From: an uncultured Prevotella sp.
Lineage (GTDB): Bacteria; Bacteroidota; Bacteroidia; Bacteroidales; Bacteroidaceae
NCBI GenBank assembly: GCA_946540435.1
Contig: CAMNII010000024.1
Span: 1-34,180 of the forward strand
DNA: 34,180 nt
Direction: 5' to 3'
The position numbers and the translations under genes were made by a program. The notes under the pieces are model-generated. The model worked only from the letters and a program-made list of their open reading frames with translations, did not search any database and was not told the DNA's origin. Of this stretch, positions 26,901-34,131 are shown in pieces. Numbering within the stretch: position 1 is the stretch's first letter; each line of letters begins with the position of its first letter.

Positions 26901-28734
26901 GGACGACCTCATAGTCGCTGGGGCCGGCCTGTGACTCTTCCGGATAGGTATAGGCGATACCGCCGATGACGATGTCGTCGGTGTTGATGGCCAGTGAGTC
27001 GAACTTCACGGCAATCATCACGCGATGGCCTAAGGGCGTCCATTCGATGTGTCCGCGTCCCTTGAATGCGCCTTTACCTTTAGGATGGGCTTCGATGGAG
27101 TTGATTTCCATCTGGTACTCACCGATGGCAATGGTTTTTCCTTTGTAGTAGTCGGCCTTCTGCTCGGTGGGTTGGAAGTTCTCTATCTCAACGGTGTTGG
27201 AACACTGGAAGTATTTCTTCGATGCGCGCTCGGTGAGTGCGAAGTCGATGATGTTGACGGAGTCGTTGACGAAACACACCGACTTTTCGTTCAGGCTCTT
27301 GGCCGTCACGCGGAGTACGAGGTAGTCGTATTTCTGGACTTTATCTTCTATCTTCTCCCAACGGAGGGTGTCTTTGGTTTCGGTGGTGGTCAGCTCCCAG
27401 ATGGGTTCTGACTTTACAGCTTCTATGGCACCCTCGTTGGGATCGCCCTTGAAGAGTTGTGCGGTATATTCAATCTTGACGGTGTCCTGTCGCTGGCCGT
27501 CGCCGCCGAGGAACCATGCCTTGCGCCATTCCACGGGGATGTCTTCCTTCATATAGCATCGGCGCACGATGTTGCCCGTCCACGAGGGCTTTTCGATCTG
27601 CGGGTTGCGGAAGTTGTAGAGCGAGTCGGTGAGCTCTTCGGCCTTGGTGCCGGACACTTCCACACTGCCACCGTCTCCGTCGTCATCGTCATCGTCGTCA
27701 TCCTTCCCGGGCTGTTCAGGCTGCTTGGGCTGTTCGGGCTCGGGTTCGGGCTTCTTGTTGAGCTGGACTTTGAACAGGCGCATGTTACTCTTTCCCTCGT
27801 TCTCGATGAGGGTGTAGTTGAGCATGTTGGCAGCGGTATTGGCCTGCGAGGCGGTGACCTGTGCGACATAGGTGCGGTCTTCAAAGAACTTTGCCGAGAC
27901 GATGTTCTGCGGGATGATGCACATCGGGTTGATGAGTCCCACGCTCTGATAGACCACGGGGTTGCTCTTGCCGTTGGCACCGATGACGTCGGTGGGCAGC
28001 TGGCCGGGCAGCAGCTCATAGACTTTGAAGTCGTAGCGGAAGGACAGCTGTGTGGTGTTGCAGGCCACGATGGGTTCGCGCCAGGTGAACTGTGCATTCT
28101 GATAGTCCACGGTAGCCACCTCATTCTCCTGGCCCATGCCGATGACGGGCGTGAGGAACTCCGGCGACTGCGCCTTGTAGCACACGTCGAAGATGGCGGT
28201 TCCGCTCGACGGGTTGCTCAGTACGACGGGTACGGGGATGTCAATCTGTGAGTTTCGTCCGGCGTAGTTCGGGTCCCACTTGTAGGCCGTCATACGGATG
28301 TTGTATGTGCCTTCGGGGAGGAGTGCAAAGGAGCCGTTGGTGAAATTATCGAATAGTCCCTCGGGTACGGCGATCTCGCTGGGCGGGATGTGGTTGAAGA
28401 GGGTTTTTATCTCTGCCGGTGTGAGCTGGCGTGTGGTATTGGGAGCGATGACGATGGGGAATGCCGGCATGCGGTAGGCCGGTGTGGAGATGGAGAGGCC
28501 TGAAGCCGGCATGGTCTGCTCGAGCTGCAGGCCAAGATATACGAACTGCTCGTCCTTGGAGTTGTTCGTCAGCGAAACGTTGAAATACTTACCCGGCTGC
28601 GACACATAGAGCAATGCCTGCGGCGGCAACACTTGCTGTACGGGGGCCACGGTGACGATGATGTCCTGGGCATGGACGGTGAGGACTCCGAGGAGGAGTA
28701 TCAGCGTGGCAAGTATGGAGTGGATTCGTTTCAT
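20950..28734 (-). CDS. Giant secreted protein (2594 aa), probable surface or periplasmic scaffold
   Basis: The largest gene in the window, uninterrupted over 7.8 kb. The signal peptide MKRIHSILATLILLLGVLTVHA is cleaved before QDI. Residues 24-335 form an N-terminal beta-rich domain (IIVTVAPVQQVLPPQALLYVSQPG...) that reminds me of the TANFOR-type N-termini of Bacteroidetes secreted proteins; this is recollection, not a search. A Pro/Glu-rich segment and a run of eight Asp (about 330-357) form a linker. Residues about 360-1450 are long beta-rich stretches with recurrent patterns (KGKGAFKGRGHIEWTPLG, FTAQGIVIDHDGYWDPEG, VTGKFGATDIGNWKADG). A charged helical patch lies at about 1450-1510 and a glycine-rich strand region at about 1600-1760. 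A separate C-terminal part follows, without a T9SS tail. No catalytic motif is recognised. It is translationally coupled to the 757-aa gene. Confidence 0.8.
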   Translation of the reverse strand: MKRIHSILATLILLLGVLTVHAQDIIVTVAPVQQVLPPQALLYVSQPGKYFNVSLTNNSKDEQFVYLGLQLEQTMPASGLSISTPAYRMPAFPIVIAPNTTRQLTPAEIKTLFNHIPPSEIAVPEGLFDNFTNGSFALLPEGTYNIRMTAYKWDPNYAGRNSQIDIPVPVVLSNPSSGTAIFDVCYKAQSPEFLTPVIGMGQENEVATVDYQNAQFTWREPIVACNTTQLSFRYDFKVYELLPGQLPTDVIGANGKSNPVVYQSVGLINPMCIIPQNIVSAKFFEDRTYVAQVTASQANTAANMLNYTLIENEGKSNMRLFKVQLNKKPEPEPEQPKQPEQPGKDDDDDDDDGDGGSVEVSGTKAEELTDSLYNFRNPQIEKPSWTGNIVRRCYMKEDIPVEWRKAWFLGGDGQRQDTVKIEYTAQLFKGDPNEGAIEAVKSEPIWELTTTETKDTLRWEKIEDKVQKYDYLVLRVTAKSLNEKSVCFVNDSVNIIDFALTERASKKYFQCSNTVEIENFQPTEQKADYYKGKTIAIGEYQMEINSIEAHPKGKGAFKGRGHIEWTPLGHRVMIAVKFDSLAINTDDIVIGGIAYTYPEESQAGPSDYEVVQKLFSDWGIDNLIGDSGLPYASQLQGAADGVVKDLAKELNVAKYYGWVKKGEAIFDQLMRGEVDDLHLPLSIPKSINKSPVDMQIVDMKFAATYATMNVLGEFTMPKSNRLKNDILLLGAPRLCISPERMLPESGTVALLGDFTLVEPESQFEVTFKAPEDLMEPTNGCFVSWHGNEFELFDLDMDMKIPKLKKVDKATGEVTNDMPVLSIQTQIGAKGWDSWHALVTMDSFEAEKLPGWTFTAQGIVIDHDGYWDPEGLTFPEGYNRDHIEAVYDEEGVETGMGWMGLTIETVNMQFPKGFLKGDSRMEVGGYKMIIDGSGVTGKFGATDIGNWKADGWQLKINEIVCNIKQNDFSGSHFDGAFHLPLTGDNEMVNVRCDMYPQKDTQHEGAIDFVLKVQGDLDLNFDFWLAEATIDQQQSYFLLEAIYGDNGYDTEVELCMAGKMGIGGSAAGKYKDKINKYLGYLPMKPHVPDIHFNQMRLATSQRGKWKSKYEAKLQEDAQNAAESNKLEGELLKLTTNKEFKLSDRCYFEVGNWSLASFSKELGPFKFSLDDYGVNMKGKDVVLELKGKIGLIMKDSKNPLVSVGASFGLNAKVDIENFKIEFDESKGSHGITYNDLNLKIEAAGLSFDGTLKIVDEEKKKGYAGDIKINLPGNLFELDCTGGYYKYEEGQGNKAKKFSYGYFQAKASSKVGIPITPLTIKGIEAGVYFNCSRNYNKSKGEEGDPQPKEGVIGVIAGMTLGSSDGEIIKDAEFKCTAVYDKNANEGKGRLSTFMFNGSVSGVGGMIDSKISLVWFEDDTDKYLQLNVTVDGKADGALHDEINGLASQMAALNTELSAANIKKELIEYAQGAATGNGLNDKIGDDSHANDNTETKAHDNYSEKKKKGDKMGFTVSLDMRLTFREKGKDLQKCKWHVYLGEPDWDKRCKLTLIDVKTGIVDVKINATMYLCFGNELPNDGQLPPIPDEISQFLNGQQVEGMEGGDLTKANAARERAVKMTQQAVVGGVMLGASVAGYVNVRLGIFYGEMGVNAGFDVSIRKLASPKCPDTSDGKMGHNGWYGEGQLYAYLYATFGIDIDLGFWSKKFPVIDAAIGGVLRCGTPHPTYFLGDARVKLSLLGGLVKVNRRFSFECGTVCNVFYGNPLDNFELFGDCTLGSASSKEGWAKEAELVSPNIVNKPMYYTQAPLDAGFRVLDENTLHQLENDWTGSTEELEMQSKRTFIFRRTTSAYLYEFTRPIDTLLVKTFNGTTYRDRYRSTRYISTIPGYKSQKKLTTKDYSQTVHALDISSLNPDRYYCLVVSGNAKEIVKGVEVDPRKYHDEDNWKGDRWVNEPWSQKQIYYFRTGGNDMEELNDSTDLQQFVALAYPSVRGQLKPNQNKGFQEAYINDIANPTIALTQDMRSYCYQKGKLKWRLYKTSGGGSKQKFTGANERWTKVVEADNEFVENGNCLNMIPNTSTWWSKAYYAAYNSGSYHQKLKLEIDYEIPHTSRTISIDTVGWQTVVVSNSSQALAYSRELGRKVNVGDKINIPKLKRSLKLNTYYTTHNLASIRLSSRNGDWRTGVYESKAYHFTEYEEPYIGVKLKSIKYDHGFNDLGSSCYAAYRTDVDYANDKVVYNGKSYRLFDPYVFLSYLSNYFFIGGLPITNYSFETMQTSEGYSVPSAEALIYHEQGNVYNGNLNPSSNYNIRNGTKKIKEMSQYFQWTEFGATGHHYPLHSFSESDKQWCNKMVVSGQSERTPKVHASAKEWNRMIYALWDIALPYYIAEKASSMGGWVKTPNAYLGGKSTTSLQSWYFSICSNINDKYIKQSLQQFNNTYRGIYMNASWGWREHGYSGPRYRESEIQIPMYQFPLVFGAQFPNNDSHKWKTLHKSVVGLSSNDRRHQEISRMMFCRLTNSGKGNGWNYGGKTYTKDSFQAGVGLNHITSIEFEQYRVNAFDMKTQTYDCYQMGNNGQPVEPIILNNPFKNWVNSYNIDNLKE

Positions 28735-28789
28735 ATCTTGACTGTTTTCTTGTTCGTATTCTCGTTATATCGCTATCGTTATCGGATGG

Positions 28790-30550
28790 TTACATCTTTT
28801 TATTCTCCTTGTCGGCTTTCCGCTTGATTTCTATGAGGCTGAAGGTGTAAGCGTAGTTGAAGCTGACGTTGATGTCGAGGTCGTCGAGGTTGGAGCGGCG
28901 GTTGGTCATGTTCACGTCGCCGTATTTGTTCATGCCGCCAGCGAGGGAGAAGGTATGTACTTTCGCCAGGGTATATCCCACGGAGGCATCGAAGCCTAAG
29001 GAGAGGTTCTTCGAGTTGTATTTCACCTCGTTGTAGCAGAGCGTTCCCGTGGCGGAGACGCTGAGGTTCTTTTCTTTGAGGAAGGAGCGGCTGGCGGAGA
29101 GCGACCCTATCTCGCTGCGGTATTCGGACTGGTATCCCTTGGAGAACTGATGGCTCAGGCTCGAGGTGAGGTCTATCTCCCACGGTTTGATGGTGATGCC
29201 ATAGGAGAGTCCGAGGCCGGTGGTCTTGACGTCACTCTGTCCTGTGGCGTATTTATTCTTGTCTTTGTTGTCGGTGAGGTTGGCCGAGACGCTGATGTTA
29301 TGGCTGAAGGTCTCGGTGTCGAACATATAGGTGGGGGTGAAGGTGAAGCTCTGGAGCAGGCGGTGTATCTTCCTGTGCTCGTCGACGACGGCGGTGCCGT
29401 CGCCCTGCACCTGGGTGTATCCGTTATAGCCTGCCGAGAGGTTCAGGTGTTCGCCGATGCGTGTCGATGCCATGGCATTATATACGAAGCCGCGGGTGGT
29501 ATAGAGCTGTTTGTTGGTGAGGTTGTCTTCCTGTCCTGAGAAGGAGCCTGAGAGCGAGATCTTCTTGAAGAGCATCGTGTTCAGGCTGACGCCGAGGCTG
29601 TGGTAGTTGTTCGACATGTAGTAGGTGCCGAGCGACTTGTAGTCGGGCTGTATCATTCGGTAGGTGAGGGCAGCGCTGACGCCGAAGAGGGAGTAGCTCA
29701 TGCTCACGTCGCCGGCAAAGCGCACGGACGAGGTGGTATGGGCCTCGAACACCTTGTCGAAGCGGGCGGCCTCGCCGACGGTGATCTTCTCCGACTGCTG
29801 GTCGGCGGTGAATGCCGAGGTGGCCACGTTGGCGGTGATGGCCAGTCGCGGCAGCGGCGAGATGGCTCCCTTGATGCCGACGACGAGGTTCTCCTCGGGC
29901 GACACCTGTGTGCGCCAGCCTTCGCTGATGGACTTCAGCTGGTCGTGGGCACGGAGCAGGTAGATGTCGATGAAGTTGGCGCCGGTGCCATAGCCCACCT
30001 TGAAGCCCCAGCCTACGCGCCGGTACTGGGGTGTGCGGGCTGCAGGGTCGGCGGGGTTGTCGTTGATGGCGCTGCGCAGGTTACCATAGAACACGCCGAA
30101 GCGTTTCTTCTTATTATTATATTCTACGCCGACGCCGTTGAAGGCCATGTTCATTACGTAGGAGCTGAACTGCATGGACGACCGTCCTACGTAGCCTGTC
30201 CAGTTCTTATAGTGCGGGGTGAGGTTGAAGGATATGTGGGGGTAGTTGAAGTCGAGGTTGTCGTTGGAGTAGTAGAGTGAGAACGGCATGGAGAAGCCGT
30301 AGATGGAGATGTCGAGGTTGGCATAGATGGTATTGCTCAGCGGCGAGGCGTTGCCATAGCTGCCGGTGGAGTGGTAGTAGGTGTTGCGTGTTCCGATGGA
30401 ACCCGTGATGATGAGCGGATCGCTCTGTGCTATCTGCGAGATGTCCTGTGCCAGGACGTTGCTGCCCGACGTCAGCAAGGCAAAAAACAGCCACAAGGAG
30501 CACGTTCTCCTTGTCAGCAGGGTTTTCAGACTATCTGTTCGTTTTCTCAT
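28790..30550 (-). CDS. Outer-membrane beta-barrel protein (586 aa) of the envelope operon
   Basis: The N-terminal signal peptide has a long basic n-region (MRKRTDSLKTLLTRRTCSLWLFFALLTSGSNVLA, cleaved before QDI). The rest is a near-continuous series of amphipathic strands with aromatic girdle residues: IYANLDISIYGFSMPFSLYYS, RFGVFYGNLRSAI, GWGFKVGYGTGANFIDIYLLRA, LAITANVATSAFTA, NLSVSATGTLCYNEVKY. That is enough for a large barrel of perhaps 20 or more strands. The C-terminus (NVSFNYAYTFSLIEIKRK) carries a short charged tail. It is not a TonB-dependent receptor: no TonB box or plug domain is visible. It starts 102 bases after the 994-aa gene across a hairpin and ends 55 bases before the giant gene. 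A channel or docking site for the operon's secreted proteins is inferred. Confidence 0.75.
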   Translation of the reverse strand: MRKRTDSLKTLLTRRTCSLWLFFALLTSGSNVLAQDISQIAQSDPLIITGSIGTRNTYYHSTGSYGNASPLSNTIYANLDISIYGFSMPFSLYYSNDNLDFNYPHISFNLTPHYKNWTGYVGRSSMQFSSYVMNMAFNGVGVEYNNKKKRFGVFYGNLRSAINDNPADPAARTPQYRRVGWGFKVGYGTGANFIDIYLLRAHDQLKSISEGWRTQVSPEENLVVGIKGAISPLPRLAITANVATSAFTADQQSEKITVGEAARFDKVFEAHTTSSVRFAGDVSMSYSLFGVSAALTYRMIQPDYKSLGTYYMSNNYHSLGVSLNTMLFKKISLSGSFSGQEDNLTNKQLYTTRGFVYNAMASTRIGEHLNLSAGYNGYTQVQGDGTAVVDEHRKIHRLLQSFTFTPTYMFDTETFSHNISVSANLTDNKDKNKYATGQSDVKTTGLGLSYGITIKPWEIDLTSSLSHQFSKGYQSEYRSEIGSLSASRSFLKEKNLSVSATGTLCYNEVKYNSKNLSLGFDASVGYTLAKVHTFSLAGGMNKYGDVNMTNRRSNLDDLDINVSFNYAYTFSLIEIKRKADKENKKM

Positions 30551-30597
30551 ATTGCGGCTGTTTGGATAAATGGGGGTTGTTGTCGGGAAAAAGAGGA

Positions 30598-30641
30598 AAG
30601 GGAAGGCGGAAGACCCTTGTGACTGTCTTCCGTCTTCCCTT
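30598..30641 (-). terminator. Intercistronic hairpin after the 994-aa gene (attenuator or 3' stabiliser)
   Basis: Arms 30598-30614 and 30625-30641 pair over 17 bp with a single G-U around a ten-base loop, 11 bases after the stop of the 994-aa gene. On the minus strand it is followed by TTCCTCTTTTTCCC, a loose T-rich tract. No promoter box is visible before the next gene, so some transcription must read through. Confidence 0.6.
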
Positions 30642-30652
30642 GAAAGAATCGT

Positions 30653-33637
30653 TTACTTGACGACCTTCACGGTGCGTCCGTCGTTGGTGCGGATGATGTT
30701 CACACCACGCTGCAGGTCGCTGGTCTGCTGACCGCCGAGGTTGTAGACCTTGCTGTCGGCAGCCACCTTTGTGGAGATGGCGTCGATGCCGGTGACGGTA
30801 CCGATGAGCGAACCCTTGGCGAGCTGGTAGGGCTGGCTGATGGTTCCCTGCATGGTGCGCATCTTCACGGTGCCGGGGATGTCGAACAGCTCGCCGGTGG
30901 TCTCGTCGTAGAGCTGGAATGAGATCTGCTCGCCACTGTTGGCATGGGCGGTGATGAAGAAGCGTCCGTCAATCAGCTTACCTTCGCCGCGGCACTCGTC
31001 GCCCACGAAGGCGCCGATGCTGTAGCTGTCGCCTGCGGTGAGGTCGGCAATCTCGGCTACCATCGACATGTTGTCGCGGAAGCGGCGGGCATCATACTGC
31101 CACATCTTCTCTCCTACGCGCGGAGCAGGCATTGCACTTTCGACATATCCCATATTGAACTCGGCCGGGAAGATAAGGGAGCCTTCCGTCTGAGTATAGT
31201 AAAGCAGGCCTTCGCCGGCAGGCAGCTGGGTGAGCGTACCCATCCACATATCACCGGTGTACTCGGCAAAGCCGTTGTTCTTCGAGACGATGCGGTCGCC
31301 CTTCTTCGCGCCGCCATTGCCGTTGATCAGGTTCAGCTCGCGGGGGCAGAGGTATGGGTTGGGAATCCATGTCCAGCCGGCATTGATGGATTTCACGAAG
31401 GCTTTCGATGTAAACGTGCCGTCTAACATGACGTATGGGTCTGACTCAGGAGTAGCGTTCATCTTCACCTTGTAGCACTCGTTGGCCACGAGACCGTCGT
31501 TGGCCAGGTCGCCGAAGTATCCGTACTGCGGGTCGTTAGCCATCAGCTTCTCCTGCGAGCGTATCTCCACGAGGTCGTCGCCGAAGGCCGTCGTCATGTC
31601 GCCCGATGGGATATTGCCCCAGAGGGTCATCCACTGCCAGCCCTCTTGCAGGTCAAGCGGCTGACCGACTTCAATATCAAGACTCTCCGCCGGATACTGT
31701 TGCTCGCCATAGGACACGGAGAACACGCCCCTGCCGGGGTTCTTGCAATCGACATAGGCGACGACAGAACCTTCACCGTTATCGCCGAGGTCTACTACGT
31801 CGACATACGGCCAGTCTTGCGGCATCTCGGAGCTCTGCACATCGATGTGGAGCTGCTCGAGGTCGAGTTCGAAGCCCTGTGGAACGGGCGAGATGAGCAC
31901 TTGCCCAGGCATTTCAGCCACCAGCGGCGCGTTAGGAATCGTGATGATGAAGCCCTGCAGCGACGGGGTCAGGACGACGGTGAACGACTTGTCTACGGTG
32001 CGGATGTAGTCTTGCTCGTTAGGCACAGCGTCGGCATTGGTCCAGGCAAGGTCGTAGCCCAGGTAGTCCATATACTTGAAGGAGACATTCATCGTCACCT
32101 CTCCTTCCATATAGCCGTAGAAGGTGTAATTCCCCGTGTCTTCAGCCTCGGGATTGCCCTGGTTGTCGGTAGTACCACTGTAGGACACGCCGAGGACGCT
32201 GGGGTCGCTGGACACGAAGTTCACTTCGTGGATGAATTGGTAGCCCTCGGGTGAGAAGGTCAGGTTGCCGAGAATATCATTGGTAATATTCTGCTCGGGA
32301 CCCTGGAGCTGGATGGTCAGCGTCTCCTTGGCGAAGGCGACATCCTGGGCGGGGTTGTCGATGATGACTGTGTAGTCGAAGTAGTACTGGGGATTCTCTG
32401 CCGATTCGGCACGTACCACCGACCAGCCGCGCTTGGCTGCTGTCACCACGCCGTCGGTAACGGTGATGCCGTCGGCCTGGAAGGGGATGCCATCGATGTC
32501 TTGCGTTTGTTCAGGAGTGATGACAGAATAGACGATGTTCTGGTTCGAAGCATCGGCAGGCTGGATGTGGGTCAGCGCATTGAGCACGGACGTCAGGTTG
32601 TCACCCACGTTGGCACCGATGATAGGGAAGTCTGCCCGCGCCACGTCAGAGGTGACACCCGTTACCGGCTGCACGACGGTCATCTCCATGGTGTCGAACA
32701 GGCGGTCGCTGCCATCGGGATTGGCAATGTAGGCTGTCATCGTGGCTGTTCCCGGAGCTATGGGGTTCCAGGCATCGATGGTTTCATCGAAGCGCATCAC
32801 GTTGGTGTTGGAGGAGCGCCACTGCACCACGTCGGTGGCATCGGGAGGCGTCAACTCATAGAAGGCATTCATCATCTTGGTCAAGATTTCCCAATCGCCG
32901 ACGTTCACCTCATACTTCTTATATTCAGGCAGGATGGTCAGCGCCGTAGCGGGGTTCTTGATGACGATACGCGTGCCGGCCTGTCGATTGCCGAGGGTGG
33001 CAGTCAGGCTGACTCCGTTGGCATTGGGAGCCAGGGCTGTGAGGATGTTGTTCCCATCGACGCTGATGTATTGTGTCCAGTCGGAGTATTCCCAACTGAA
33101 CGGCGTGTTAGGCCTGGTGGCATCCTCAGGGGTGAAGGTCACCTGTGTGGTCAGGTCGAGGGTCTCGCCGACGTTCATGGTGATGAGTTCGGGCAGTGAG
33201 AACGAAGTCATCTCCACGGCAGAGAGCTCGTAGAGGGCAGAGGCCGTTCCGTGCATCTCGCCGTCCCAGGTGATATCTTCCCCTACTGCCGTCAGGTCAT
33301 ATTCCATGCCCTGCGGAGAATACATCTTGAAGGTGATGGGCTTACCGTCGTCGGCATCAGGATCACCTTTGACACGCAAAGGGTAGTAGTTGTAGTCGGC
33401 GTAGGTCATGATGGCGGGGTTTTGCGTTCCCATCGTCACAGCACGCACTTCATCGTCAACGAAGGCTGCTACCTCATAGGCCGACCACGTAGGCTCGTTG
33501 GGCAGATTGCCGAGATTGAGCTTGGCATAGACCACCGTCTCGCTCCCCCATTGGTTCTGGTTGACCGTCCAGTGGCCCTGTGCAAACAGTCCGCTTGCAA
33601 ACAAGACAGCTGTCAGTGTGAATAGAATCTTTTTCAT
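30653..33637 (-). CDS. Large T9SS-secreted surface protein with Ig-like domains
   Basis: A 994-aa protein with a signal peptide (MKKILFTLTAVLFASGLFA, cleaved before QGH). Residues about 30-140 form the repeated domain: EVAAFVDDEVRAV ... GEMHGTASALYEL. Residues about 150-450 hold Ig-like, BIG2-type units (ITMNVGETLDLTTQVTFTPEDA, YKKYEVNVGDWEILTKMM, VVQWRSSNTNVMRF). Beta-rich segments follow. A Trp-rich block (LQEGWQWMTLWGNIPSGDM, AGWTWIPNPYLCP) occupies about 660-800. A second copy of the repeated domain (SYSIGAFVGDECRGEGK) comes near 900. The final 40 residues (VYNLGGQQTSDLQRGVNIIRTNDGRTVKVVK) fit a T9SS type-A sorting tail. It is the first large gene of the operon, and an intercistronic hairpin follows it. 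An adhesin-like surface role is inferred. Confidence 0.8.
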   Translation of the reverse strand: MKKILFTLTAVLFASGLFAQGHWTVNQNQWGSETVVYAKLNLGNLPNEPTWSAYEVAAFVDDEVRAVTMGTQNPAIMTYADYNYYPLRVKGDPDADDGKPITFKMYSPQGMEYDLTAVGEDITWDGEMHGTASALYELSAVEMTSFSLPELITMNVGETLDLTTQVTFTPEDATRPNTPFSWEYSDWTQYISVDGNNILTALAPNANGVSLTATLGNRQAGTRIVIKNPATALTILPEYKKYEVNVGDWEILTKMMNAFYELTPPDATDVVQWRSSNTNVMRFDETIDAWNPIAPGTATMTAYIANPDGSDRLFDTMEMTVVQPVTGVTSDVARADFPIIGANVGDNLTSVLNALTHIQPADASNQNIVYSVITPEQTQDIDGIPFQADGITVTDGVVTAAKRGWSVVRAESAENPQYYFDYTVIIDNPAQDVAFAKETLTIQLQGPEQNITNDILGNLTFSPEGYQFIHEVNFVSSDPSVLGVSYSGTTDNQGNPEAEDTGNYTFYGYMEGEVTMNVSFKYMDYLGYDLAWTNADAVPNEQDYIRTVDKSFTVVLTPSLQGFIITIPNAPLVAEMPGQVLISPVPQGFELDLEQLHIDVQSSEMPQDWPYVDVVDLGDNGEGSVVAYVDCKNPGRGVFSVSYGEQQYPAESLDIEVGQPLDLQEGWQWMTLWGNIPSGDMTTAFGDDLVEIRSQEKLMANDPQYGYFGDLANDGLVANECYKVKMNATPESDPYVMLDGTFTSKAFVKSINAGWTWIPNPYLCPRELNLINGNGGAKKGDRIVSKNNGFAEYTGDMWMGTLTQLPAGEGLLYYTQTEGSLIFPAEFNMGYVESAMPAPRVGEKMWQYDARRFRDNMSMVAEIADLTAGDSYSIGAFVGDECRGEGKLIDGRFFITAHANSGEQISFQLYDETTGELFDIPGTVKMRTMQGTISQPYQLAKGSLIGTVTGIDAISTKVAADSKVYNLGGQQTSDLQRGVNIIRTNDGRTVKVVK

Positions 33638-33707
33638 AAGCTTATCAAATTAAAAAATGTATGTTTTTTCATTCCATCGGCGTCATGCTCGTCAGCACAA
33701 ACGCCAC

Positions 33708-33884
33708 TCATCGGCGAAAGAGGCGCTTCCACCACGGAAGCTGCCTGCGGCGCACCTCTTCGAGACGCTGCTCCTCGGCCTCCTCACTGGCGTTGACGGC
33801 CGCTATGTCGGCCATCTGCCGCTCTATCTTCTGCTGCAGTTCTTCGTAGCTTTCTGACATGATATGTTCACTATTGTTATTCAT
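33708..33884 (-). CDS. Small charged protein, possible first gene of the envelope operon
   Basis: From the ATG at 33884 this is 58 aa; from the internal ATG at 33860 it is 50 aa. The sequence is a predicted amphipathic helix or coiled coil (SESYEELQQKIERQMADI, EEAEEQRLEEVRRRQ) ending in a basic aromatic tail, LPWWKRLFRR, that could touch a membrane. The promoter box at 33891-33898 is so close to 33884 that the first ATG would be almost leaderless, so 33860 may be the real start. A longer upstream extension is rejected because it crosses the promoter. It ends 70 bases before the 994-aa gene. No promoter of its own is seen for that gene, so they may share a transcript. Function unknown. Confidence 0.6.
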   Translation of the reverse strand: MNNNSEHIMSESYEELQQKIERQMADIAAVNASEEAEEQRLEEVRRRQLPWWKRLFRR

Positions 33885-33890
33885 CGTTTG

Positions 33891-33898
33891 CAAAATTA
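33891..33898 (-). promoter_or_regulatory. Promoter -7 box upstream of the small gene and possibly the whole envelope operon
   Basis: On the minus strand this reads TAATTTTG, matching TAnnTTTG. No convincing TTTG lies 20 bases upstream. It is the only promoter-like box I find before the 994-aa gene. Confidence 0.5.
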
Positions 33899-34131
33899 CC
33901 GATAAATTAACAATCTTAAATGGTAAATATCTGTCAAAAACCTGTCTATTTCCGCCTTTTTTACAGTTGTTAACTTGTATATTTTTAACAAGGAAAAGTT
34001 GTAAACTGTTGAATGACTGCAATTTGCTAATGTCAACCCAACACTTTTTAACACTATTCCGAAAAGCACCCTTATTATTCTGTTTAGTCTATAAAAAGCA
34101 AGAAAACAGAACCGTCACAGACTATAAAAAA
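33899..34131. other. AT-rich non-coding right flank
   Basis: About 230 bases, strongly AT-rich, with no credible gene. Two similar short stretches (AGTCTATAAAAA near 34086 and AGACTATAAAAA near 34119) are the only local structure seen before the end repeat. Confidence 0.5.

Noticed and set aside
28790..30550. TonB-dependent receptor (SusC-like) for the 586-aa barrel
   Set aside because: Too short, no plug domain, no TonB box, and no SusD partner next to it.
33885..34022. Upstream extension of the small charged protein to 104 aa
   Set aside because: It crosses the promoter box at 33891-33898, and its composition does not continue the charged helix.
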